Shown one piece after another: positions 12,601-24,600 of a DNA stretch of 64,000 nt (its first letter is position 1; the number at the start of each line of letters is the position of its first letter). The stretch spans positions 597,897-661,896 of the forward strand of contig MNCI01008925.1 of the NCBI GenBank assembly GCA_015680685.1, read 5' to 3'. The notes beneath the pieces are model-generated. The model did no database searches. It was not told where the DNA came from and was given only the letters and a program-made list of their open reading frames with translations. Source of the stretch: Gnetum montanum (taxonomy: Eukaryota; Streptophyta; Gnetopsida; Gnetales; Gnetaceae). The position numbers and the translations under genes were made by a program.

Positions 12601-15600
12601 ACCGAAGTTGATGTGTGGTTTGCAGGTTTGAACGTTATGTTGACTATGCTCTTGAAGTCCCTATGTACTTTGTTTATCGCAAGAAAAAGTACATTGATTG
12701 TACCGGCATGTCTTTTAAAGTATTGTTTTTGAATTGCATAATTTTAGATTTTCGAAGATGTAGAATTAGAAAATTTTAGAAAATTGTGATTTATGTTGTT
12801 TTTCTGTGTAATAATTCCCACATATGTTACCATTCAGGCTTGTATGATCTAATTGATTGTGAATTTCTTTGTTAATTAAAATTTTGTTTCCAGGATTTTA
12901 TGGAAGGTAATTTGCCTGGATTGCCTGGGGAGTTACCTACCCTCAATGATTGGGAAAATCATCTGACTACTATTTTCCCTGAGGTCAGTGAAACTTAATA
13001 TGAAATTGCATTAAAATAAAATTTTGTATTGGTATTTGATCTTAAGCATGGTAACCTTAACAGGTTAGATTAAAGAGGTATCTAGAAATGCGAGGAGCAG
13101 ATGGAGGTCCTTGGAGAAGATTGTGTGCTCTGCCAGCATTATGGGTTTGTATTTTTGATAGTTGGTCTAATTTCATTTAATTACTCCTAATTATTTTCAT
13201 TTCTAGTTTTGAATTGATAGAGTTGTCCTGTGTTTATTTTTGGTGGTTGGATGTCATTCTTAATGAACATTTTAAATGAATGCTAGGCCTGTTTTGTAAA
13301 GATATTTGTTACGGTATATTTGGCAGTTCATACCATTTGTGCCATTTTATTTGTCTCAAGAATAAAATTCCTTAGATTTTTTTTAAATGGTAAAAGTATA
13401 ATGAGATAATTCTTGGGATTTTTAACCAAAATAAGAAGATCAAATTCTAAAAAAATAAAATAATCATATCAAAGTACCAATCTAATTTTTAACTTGGAAA
13501 TATGTATGGCTCAAAGACTTGGGCAGCCTAGCTCTATTTTATATATCCCAGTCTCCTTCCAATTTTTTACTACTAGCCATTATACGCTATTTACATTGAT
13601 TTATGTCTCTTCAAATATCCTTTGTTATTTAGGTTAAAAGCTATTAATACAAAGCACACATCTTTAGTCCTCATCGAAATGTATGGCCATGTATCATGTT
13701 AGGGTTATGATAATGCTTTCTTATTCTTCAGGTTGGTTTGCTTTATGATGAGAAATCACTTCAGTCAGTATTGGACCTCACAAATGATTGGACCAAAGAA
13801 GAACGAGATATGCTACGAAACAAGGTTAGAATATTGGAGATCTTATTTAAGGTTTCTTATGGTAGGAGTTAGTGCACATGTTTCATAAAAGGCTCGTTTA
13901 ATTTGCTTTTATGTTTATCTTCTGCAAAAATTATAAAATATGTTTGGTACAGGCTAAGTTCCATGTATTTTATTTTTCAGTTATATTTAACAATAGTGCT
14001 TTAGTGAAAAGATTCTAAAATTTATTTATAATTTTAAATGAAAAAATAATTTTGTTAATGTAAGATTTACCATTATTAACCTATTTGACAAAGTTTTTCA
14101 TTTTTGTTTTTAAAATTTTTATTAAGCAGTTTGAAAAGAGTGTTTGAATTAATATTTTACCTATAAGAAATAGATCCTTGTCAATTGTCAAGAATGCACC
14201 TGGATTTTCTTTAAAAAAATGATGTAGTGGGATTATGTCCAAGAGCAACCTCTGGCTTAATAAAAATTATTTATCTACTGTCAATGGCAGAGGGAATCTA
14301 AAACGGATCATCACCTAGATGCTCAATGCTCATCACATCAAGGTGGGGTCTCGGGAGGGTTATTGGATGAGCACTGTAGTAATTAAGTATGTCATTACAT
14401 GGAAGATTTTAAAGTGTAAATTGCAAGAAAGACGTTAATTGCAAGACCTTATGAATATAGTAGCTGATTTGAAACTGAAACTAAGGTTTTATTAAATCTA
14501 AAGACCCAAAGGATCTATTGGATAGGCATTACATTTTTTTCATGAAAGTTAAATATTGACTCAACAAAGTAGCCAACAAACATTGGATGTAATAAGATAG
14601 GATCATCTAGATGTTTTGCTGCAATATTATATTTTTGTCTTAAATGTTTAGGGAAACCGCGAAAAACATGATCCCCTAGGAAATTGCATCCATCTTCCAC
14701 TTTTTATCCTAATATGATGTGAACTCAAATAAAGCTTGCTAATGAAAATGTGACATTTCATTGAGAGTATAGATGACAGAATAGAAAACTTCTAAATTTA
14801 ACTGGTTACCTCTTATGCATTTGAAATAAAATTTTTTCTTGCCTTCTATATTTGACCATAACTTTGTAAGAATCCACTGTCTAACTAACTTATGAATGTG
14901 CTTTGGATTACTTTGTATGCCTTACAATAAGATATCCCAACTCTTCAACCATTGTATCCCTTGGAAATACCTTTTTTGTCTTCAAGAACTACTTTAGAAA
15001 ATTTGATCTATTTCTGTTTTTGCTAGTTTTTTGAGGATATGTGATGAGTGGCGAGGTACCCCTACACTCAACCATACGAATATGAGCGTTTCACACACGA
15101 TCCGGTCGAACTCCGCAGATGGACTAGTTGTGGCATCCAAACAGTTACTCGTAGATTGCAGTTCGCTGTCTTCCCACCTGGACTAGTATTAACTCTGTCA
15201 TGTATGGTTTAGTCCAGAGTGAGGTGTATGATGTGTTCCTACACTAATGCTACTCCTGGGTATGATGGGAAGTAATATTAACTAAGCTAAGAGAGAGAGA
15301 GTGAGAGAGAACCTAAGCTAGCCTAAGTGCGATGAGTATCCGTTCCTCATTCATCCGTACACTTCTTGGACCTCGTGCACGACTACCATTGGGATTACCA
15401 AGTGCAGATCCTAGGTACGCTACTGGGTTACCAAGTAGTCACACTTAAATGCTCGTGATCAAGTCGTACTCATTCTGCGTTTAACAGGAGTTTAGGGCAA
15501 GAAGATGTTAACTAAGAAAGCAGTAAATAACAATTAAATAAATAATTAAGCTAAGTGGATGTTGCAATGATGAAGTAATCTCGATCTTTATTGCCGGTCA

Positions 15601-18600
15601 TGTGCATGTCCAAGTACGTCACACTCGAATAAGGATGCCGTACAATTACAATCACCACATTGTGGGCATGCATTGGGAGAGAAGGGTTGAGAGAAGAACT
15701 ATTTAAAACTAAACACTTAAAAGGAAATCTAAAAAAAACTANAGATTTCCTTTTGCATTCTTTGTGTTGTGTCTCAATTTTGTTCTAATTCCACACTGCG
15801 GCATGAACCCATTCTCACCATTCAATAATTTCATACCTATCCACTGTGTAATCAACGGAGCTTGTTCTCACTATAACTCGAGGATGAGTTTTCATTCAGT
15901 CGTGGGGGTATGATGAGTTATCATTTTGTTGGNGGAGTCGGCACCTCCCATGGGCAGGGTAGTTGCAGAAACATTTGATTTGCCTTGACATACCAAGCCG
16001 CAAACACCTGTCGTTCTTCCTCGTAGGCTCTGGCTTTGTCTCTGTATTCTTGAAAATCCGCAAGCTGTCGAGCCAAGTCTGTTGCGACACCCTTTTGTCC
16101 CTGGTAGCTTGCTTTAACCACCTCAAGTTCAAAATTTGCAATCTCCAGTTTTTGCAATATCTTCTTGCGTTCTGCAAATTCTGTTTCATATTTGATGTAG
16201 GTGGTGGCTACCTGTTGCTCGAGCTCTGTTCTCGGGCGCCCTGTTGTTAACATGGTGAGGTTGGCATACCGCAGGTTTGCCAACTCCATGTATTCAGTAA
16301 GGTCTTGGATCTGTAGGTCCCAGTTCTTAACTTCCACCTGGTGGGCAAATGCATATGTGTCCAATATGGCTCGCCAGTCAGTGTGTTGAGCACTGATAGC
16401 GTTGATGTAGGCCTTGGCCATACGGATCTCCTTCTCAATGATCTGCTTATACATCCCCACCTGGTATCGGAAGTGCTCCTTTAGCTTTTCATGTCGTTTA
16501 GCCTCATTTTGCCACACGCTTATTTCAATAGCCATCTTTTGGCGGATGGTGCGTACCTCCTCCATTGAGAGGGTTCGATTTTTCCTGGCTAAACGGTTCA
16601 TGTCTTGGTTGACCCGGATGAATTGTTCTCACAACTGCTGAAAATGTTCTTCGAGAACATTCTTTTGCTTTTCCACAGAGGTCAACCGAAGGTTGTCAAC
16701 AACAAGCTGCTTGTTTTCCTTTTGTAAGGCCTTGAGTGCCTTGGTATGCACATAAATTTGTGCTTGTGCTGCAGAGGCATCCCAAACAGCCTTCTTTTTT
16801 TCTTTTGCCACCTTCTTATTCTCCGTTAGTAGTTTGGTCAGTTGCTCAGTTTTGAAAGTGTCTAGCTGGTCTGCGGGAACAAATTGCAAAGGGTCCCGCT
16901 GTGCTGCTTGTAGGGCCATGAGCCTTGCTTGCAATTTTTGCACCTCTGCTTTAGCGTGCTCGACCCTCATCTCTGTCAAGACCAGCTTTCCTTTGGTGGA
17001 AATGAGGTCTGATTGAATTGCCGTAACATCCTGAGGGATGTCAAACAGGGACGTCATTACCTATCCTGTTTGTAGCAATCGATCAAGTGCATCCTCATGT
17101 TCCGCAGGCGTCATTGAGGTTCCGGCTAGAGTTTGAGCATCTCGTGCTCCTGTAAGGTTTGCCGGTGGCACAATAGGTACATTGAATGATTCCTTAATGT
17201 GGTCTACTACCACTTCTGCGGCTCTTGCTACATCTTGGTGCTGCATGACCACCACTGTGGCCCCTTCACCAGTTTCTAATTGCACTTGAAAAGATGCAGC
17301 GTTCCCTGAGATCTGTTGTGACCAAGTGCTCTACTCTTCTCTTGTATGGATGGACACTTCTCTCCTTGCGCGATCCAAAGAAACCGTGGGCTGTATGGCA
17401 TTGTCAATGACGCGGAAGAGATTTGCATCATCACGACTTCCTCAACTGACCGTCTCAGCGATGGCCCAGAGATGGCTCATCAACGGTTTGTAATCTTGCG
17501 GCGGTGGCAGTGGTTGATCCTGCTGGCCCGTGCTAGGCCCTGCTTCTTGTTGTTGGCCGGGTCCCATGCTTGGAAGTTGGCTGGGTCCCATGCTTGGAAG
17601 TTGGCTGGGTCCTGCAAGTTGAGTTGCAGTTGGCCCTGTTGTTTGTTCCTTTTCTTGTTTCGGCTCCAGCGTCTCACCTGTGATTTTCCTTGCAGCTGGT
17701 GGCTTTAGCAGTTTAGCATATGAAGCATTTTGGGCTTTTCGGAGGACATCATTGGTGTATCCTCTGATACTAGCACGTCTGCACAGCTTCCTGATAAGAC
17801 AAGGGAAGGGCAACGCAAGCTTCCCTGTCTTCCGTTCTTCAAACCGCCTCAGGATCTCCGTAAAATATAAATGAGGTAGGTTAGCATTAGCCTTCCCCAT
17901 CAACACTGCACATCCTCTTGCCACATGTTGAAATTCCTTTTAAGCCCTTTGTGGGGAAGAGGTGATAAGTCCCTATTTTGAAGTAGATCCTCTCTTCCGT
18001 TGTCAACTCTCCAAACGTCTTATCTTTCTCACCATATGCCCTTTCCAACCAAACTCGTCACACATCAGGGTCTGAACGGGTAGACAACTGAGCAACCTTT
18101 GGCCCTGTATTCGGAAGGTTTAATACTTCCGAAATGGCCTGAACAGAGAAATCGACTGTCACACCACAAATGTTAACCGTGGTGCCTTGTTCCCTGTTGT
18201 GCCAAAATTGGTACATTTCCCCTAAGTACCAGGCACCGCTTTCAGAGAGGATAGGCCATAATACCCTTTGAGGTGGTCCCTAACGGCCTCTGGAGCAAAC
18301 TCTGTGAAAGATTCAAAATTTAATTCCACAATCACCGTAGTGAATATGGACCTTTCATGGATAGCCTGAACACAATCTTGGGGCAACATGAGATGTTGTC
18401 CCTGTTCAGGCGTTGCAGCAACTCCTCCTTCTGTCTGCCTTGATTGTACAGTAGCAGGGTCCTCTTGGTGAATGCTAAGTGATTGTTCCTCCTGCTCTGC
18501 ATGTTGTCTGGTAGGAACTTGTCCTTCGCCTCTCCTAAGTCGTTTGCTCCCACCTTGAGCAGGACCTTGCTGTTGTCCGCGTTTCGGGGCCATCTGCAAT

Positions 18601-21600
18601 CACACGGGGCCAATCGTTAGTAAGGTTGTTTTCGAAGTTAGGTTATACCTTATTGCTTGCCTTAATGAATTTATTTTATCGCCGTGTGATGTTTCCCGAA
18701 AGATTATAATAGTGAGTCCTTTTTTACTTGGGTGGTTTCCAAATTTAGTTTCCCGCTCTAACTAAGGGGATGAAATTATTTTTGGCACATTTATCCTTAA
18801 TGTTATAACTAATTACCCTTGATAATGTCCTTCAGGCGATGACAAATTTCAAAAAAGTTATGCGCTATTCGACGTGTGCCCCTCCTCCACGACTAACCTG
18901 AACACTCCGGGTTCAAGTGGGTTCAGACGGAATGAGAATCGGAGGACCAGTGAACGAGATATAGGTATGAAAGCAAGGGACGCGCAATCGTAAGTCGTAG
19001 AGAGAAATTTGAAAAACCCCCCCACGTGAATTGTTGAAAATGATGGCAAGTGGTGCGGGGGGGTTACATATATATAGGTTTTTTGTGACGCGATATCGCG
19101 TACGTGATATTGCGTACGCGATATCGATGTTAAGGCACGAGGGAATATACCGAATTTTGAAGAGTTTTCTGAAATGAATAATGGAAACTAAGGACATGTG
19201 GACAAGTGTTAAAGGGTTCCAGGGTAATTTAACTAGTTCTGAAGGCATGAATAATTATGAGTGGGTGGAATTGATCAATAAGGCCTTGGGTGGTAAGGGA
19301 GAGAAAAAGGCCATGTGATGGTTCATAGGAACATTGGAATTCGGAGGGATAGTAATAAGGAAAAGAATATCATTGAAAATACGCTGAGGGTAATAGATGG
19401 TGTGTGGAAGATGTGTTATGAGTGCAAATTACAAAAAATTACGCAAGTGGGTCCTCCCCAAAGTAGGTTCCGACCTATAATGCCCTTGCGTAACCACACT
19501 TAAAAGTGTTCGTGGGCACTCGAAGGGTTAAATGCAATCCACACTCGTTCCACAAAACACACACATGTAAGTATCACCGGGATGAGGTAAGAATTTTATG
19601 TTATACGAGACACGAGCTACAACTATATGAACAGCAAGATGAGACGAACTATAGAAGGGATTGTAGAGATTGGGACATGAGGTAACTGACCTAGGGCACA
19701 ATGAAGGCTGTGTGTAAAGCATGATTAATGTGTCATGAACCTGTCATTCCAAAATCAAGACCAAGCCCATTTCTCTGATCAGTGACACCGCATTGTTTCA
19801 ACCCATGATGAGTGACTATGAGAGTACCAAAACAACAAGGCGTACGATCACTTGGCATTTTGTTCAAGGGAGGAGTGATTTTTGCTTTGTGGCACTTCCT
19901 TTGTTTGTTTTTTTTTTTCGATTGCCGAATCCAGAGAAGCCGCCAACCTTCAGGCACGGGTGCATGTCTTTCTTGTGGGATCCCCTAGAACAACATTGGA
20001 TTTTTGAGTGCCTGTTGATTACTCTTACTCCCATTTTTCGTTAGATCTACAAGGATCTTAGTACAACTACGTTGCATGATAACTCCCACAGGCATCACCA
20101 AAGAGAATCCGCAAGTCCCCTTGATGTCACACCCAAATCATTCCCTCTTGATCCATCCTTCTTCATTTTGGGTACAATGAACACAAAATTAATTTTAAGT
20201 TTTAAGAATGTCAAGAATATCATTGTACCCTCGAAGAGAACCTCTTATTTGTAGAATGGATGAGTGGGTGTAATGGGCTCACTGTCCAAATAATTGATTG
20301 CTCGAGACTTGATAACATAGAACACCCCTCAACCAACGAGCCACATGAGTGTTTTATTCGTAGATGAGATTACTTGTAAAAAGATAAAAAGATAAAACAA
20401 GAAATTGAAAAATGAAAAACTGGAAAACAAAAAATTGTAAAATTGAAGAAAAAATGAAAAATATTTATTAATCCTGCTTGTTATTAAAATGGGGGATATC
20501 CCCCATAACTAAACGGTTGAGCATGGCAAGGATTAATAAATGAAAGATGAGGATCCTTGTATGTTGGAAACATTGAAACTTGGTCATACTTACCCCATTG
20601 GGGTTCACACACTTGATTATAGTAAACATAGTGGGGCAATTTATAAGATGTGGTTCCTAGATAAAGAGTTGACCCACTATGGTACTTGGGACCGTAAGAT
20701 GGTATGCAAGGATCAAAATGTCGCTCTCCATGGCTGTATTCATTGGGCCATATGGTTGTTGGAGTGTTAATTGGTGGCCCTGATGAAGTAACATGAGGCG
20801 TCGGGTTCAAAGAGAAGGATGCTCCACAGTGTTGGACTTGCGCTGAGTTGGAGAATGCAATGGCCTTGGAACTGTGTTGTCCCTTCCTACGGTCATATCT
20901 AAAGAAGGGACGTTTTCCATGTTGATGAGGTTTCTCACTACTGTTGGCAATAGTAGCACAAGTAACGTTCGTGGGTTGTTGTTGTGGTGCAGACACTTCA
21001 GGAACAGTTGGTGGCAATGTAGCAGGAGGAAAAGGATGAGAATGTTGAAATTTGGGAGAATTGTAAGGTACACAAGGCGGTGGTTGTGTTGAGGACATGG
21101 GCTGATAGTATTGAGAAGAATGGTAATGCGGCGAGATAGAGTATGTTGACCCAGTTGGGGAAACAAGATATTGGACTAGATAAGCATTTGGATTTGGATG
21201 ATATGAAGGGTGTCTCCAGTTTAGGGGTGGCTTCCCCCACGACTGGGATTGTTGCCACTCTGATTGAACACAGTATCTCTGTACGAACTTTGGGTGTAAT
21301 GTACTTCCCCAATGCTCATATAAATGTAACAAGATTGGGCATTGGCCCTTGGGGTGATCGTATAGGCAAATGTTGCATTCATACGTATGATTTGCAGTTG
21401 AGCTCTTATTTTCTTCATCCCTTCTTTCTGATTATCTAATGATATTTTGTCAAAACTCTATCTCGAATAATATTGATATATTCTCCACACTTTTTATGCA
21501 TCCATTCCAACATCTTATTGATCTTTGCCCCGACTTCCTCTAATGATTGTTGTACTGGCAAAGATGGTTCTTCCTCCTTGAGATAGGTTGATTTCTCCTT

Positions 21601-24600
21601 TTTGTGATTATGGACCTTTGTTAAGTTGAGATTTTGGTCTTGTTGATGTTTTTCAACACTCTCCCATCTAGCCAATTCTCCTTCTTCTTTTGCTACTCGT
21701 TTAATAAGCTCTTGGAATTGATGGGTTCGTAGTTCGTATAGTTGACCTTGGGCATACATCCCTAGGGTTTCTCTTGTTGCATCATGAAGCCCATCAATGA
21801 TATGGTACATTAGCCTTTCCTCGGAAAACTCATGGCCTGGGTAGTTGTTTAACAGTGCATAATATCTTTCTAAGGCCATGTCCAAGGGTTTATGTTGTGC
21901 TTGTTTCCGCTCTTGGATTTGTTTCCTTAAGGCTGACACTCTTGCGTAGGTTTGATATCTTTCGTTAAAGAGTTCTACCATTGTTGGCCAANNNNNNNNN
22001 NNNNNNNNNNNNNNNNNNNNNNNNNNNNNNNNNNNNNNNNNNNNNNNNNNNNNNNNNNNNNNNNNNNNNNNNNNNNNNNNNNNNNNNNNNNNNNNNNNNN
22101 NNNNNNNNNNNNNNNNNNNNNNNNNNNNNNNNNNNNNNNNNNNNNNNNNNNNNNNNNNNNNNNNNNNNNNNNNNNNNNNNNNNNNNNGCTTGTAGTGGCT
22201 AGTAGGGTTCATCGTCATCTAGTAAGTTATGCTTTCGTGCATTGGGACGATGCTGCCTTCGTTTATGTTTATAAGAAACCCCCACCTTGGGTTGCGTACT
22301 CCAATCTTCATTGTCATATAATTCGTTGGTTCTCCATTGAATTTTCTCACTAGATGTGGCATTATCGTAATCTTGTAGGAGAGGCAGGGTTGTGAGATTG
22401 TGTGTGAATTTATATGTGACTTTTTATAATGATTTCTTCCTAAAAGATATATCGTTAATTCCCACACAGCAACCTTGTATGATATAACTAATCTAGATAA
22501 CTAGCACTGTCCCCGACAACAACGCCAATGATGAGTGGCGAGGTACCCCTACACTCAACCATACGAATACGAGCGTTTCACGCACGATCTGGTTGAACTC
22601 CGCAGATGGACTAGTTGTGGCATCTAGACAATTACTCGTAGATCACAGTTTGCTGTCTTCCCACCTAGATTAGTATTAACTTTGTCACGTATGGTTTAGT
22701 CTAGAGTGAGGTGTATGATGTGTTCTTACACTAATGCTACTCCTGGGTATGATGGGAAGTAATATTAACTAAGCTAAGAGAGAGAGAGTGAGAGAGAACC
22801 TAAGCTAGCCTAAGTGCGATGAGCATCCGTTCCTCAATCATCCGTACACATCTTGGACCTCGTGCATGACTACCACTGGGATTACCAAGCGTAGATCCTA
22901 GGTACGCTACTGGGTTACCAAGTAGTCACACTTAAATGCTCGTGATCAAGTCGTACTCATTCTACGTTTAACAGGAGTTTAGGGCAAGAAGATGTTAACT
23001 AAGAAAGCAGTAAATAACAATTAAATAAATAATTAAGCTAAGTGAATGTTGCAATGATGAAGTAATCTCGATCTTTATTGTCGGTCATGTGCATGTCCAA
23101 GTATGTCACACTCGAATAAGGATGCCGTACAATTACAATCACCACACAACGGGCATGCACTGGGAGAGAAAGGTTGAGAGAAGAACTATTTAAAACTAAA
23201 CACTTAAAAGAAAATCTAAAAAAAACTACCTATCAGATCTGTCTACCTCTTATTTATAGATGAGTACGCGATATCGTGGCCAACAAAAATGATAACTCAT
23301 CAATATGGAATAAACTGAAGGAAGTAGATTACACTTTAATAGAAGTATGGTATAGGGTGTTTGTACCTTCACTTTTAAATAGCTTTTGTACTTTTTCATT
23401 GACTTTGCAAATTTTAGCACTAAGACCAGGTCCCCAAACTGTGCATCCATATAACATAATAGGATAAATGAATGTCTGAAAGATTTGTTTTCTGACCTTC
23501 CAAGCTTAAACTCTTTATGTCTTACAGTTGTTTTTACTTGTATAGAGAGCTTTTATTGCACATGTTATTCTATTTTTAATGCATTTATCCCATTTATAAT
23601 TATTCATACATTGAAGACCCTGGTATGTAAAATGTCTATAATTTGTACATTTTGATCACCAAATTTAAAATTAAACTGTCTTTCTCATCTCCCATATCAT
23701 TATTTTAACTTTCTCTACATTGACTTGCAGTTCAGAAATGCAAAATTTTTCTAAAATTTGCAGCATAAAGAAGTACATTCATTGTTTGAGAACCTATGTT
23801 TACACCATGTTTACGTTGTCCATTGCACATCCAATCCTGTAACTCATCAATGAAGAGACCCAAGAGAGTTGGGGATAAATGACAGTCTTGCTTCACCTCA
23901 ATTTTGCTCTAAAATTTAACTACTGTATACAACTTCCTAGTCATTGCTATGAGTTCTGCAGGTAGCCTATTGTATTTAGTTGTAGCCATAACTTTTTCTA
24001 GCTCACTGAATCATAAGCTTTTGTAGAATCTATAAAACAAATAAATAATTTTTTGTTAGACTTATTTGCAAGTTCAATACAGTGCCTAAGTGGGACAAGA
24101 TAAGATGATCAATGGTAGAATGGTTTTGTTTGAAGCCTGCTTAACAAATTACTCTTCCTTTTTGTTTCTGCTCAATTCTTTGTTTTTCTTTTGAGAATAG
24201 TACCTAACATCTTAGCAAAAATATTGGTTACAATTATCATACGATAGTTGCTTATATTATTTATGACACTTTTCTTATAAAGAAGCATTGCCTTCCTGAT
24301 CTTCACTGTGTGCTGCTTATTAAATACGTGCATCCTTGGCTTGAAATTCTACATTGTGTTTCTTAGTCCATTTGTGGTTCTCTCTCCACAGATAATTCTC
24401 TACTTAGAAATTGCTTAACTGTATAGTTTTATTTTATATTGTCACAACGTTTTTTACTTGTATTACATCAGGTTTTCAATTTTTTATTAATACGTTAAAT
24501 AAAACACTGAACTGTACTTCTGTGTGAATCTAAGTAAATTTTTTAAAATTTTCATTAAAAATTGAATAGATAAGTCTCTGAAATTAAGCAATTTTTCTTT

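Larger units (their letters stand above)
15042..23302 (-). mobile_element. Non-autonomous Athila-like LTR element with gag and an accessory ORF but no pol
   Basis: Complete insertion of 8.26 kb with 5-bp target duplications ATATG at 15037-15041 and 23303-23307. On minus the order is 5' LTR (22529-23302), PBS, gag (22387 to 20484), a 3' non-coding module homologous to that downstream of pol in element C, an internal promoter-like module, an accessory ORF (18593 to about 15934), a polypurine tract, and the 3' LTR (from 15042). No protease, reverse transcriptase, RNase H or integrase was found between gag and the 3' LTR, so movement would need enzymes from relatives. It is antisense within GSH1 intron 13. 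The sequence contains a 196-N gap and an inverted patch. Confidence 0.85.

Noticed and set aside
15042-15741. A solo LTR unrelated to 22529-23302
   Set aside because: Matching ATATG duplications at 15037-15041 and 23303-23307 show it is the partner LTR of one insertion.
16201-17016. Several + frames opposite the accessory ORF
   Set aside because: They are mirror frames of the minus coiled-coil ORF, made open by its codon bias.
15934-17285. Coiled-coil ORF as a host kinesin, myosin-like or structural gene
   Set aside because: It is continuous in frame with the transposon-like domain and lies within LTRs and TSD; no host domain is seen.
21952-22353. 133-codon + frame and the frame at 21981-22202
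   Set aside because: Both are open only because they cross the 196-N gap.
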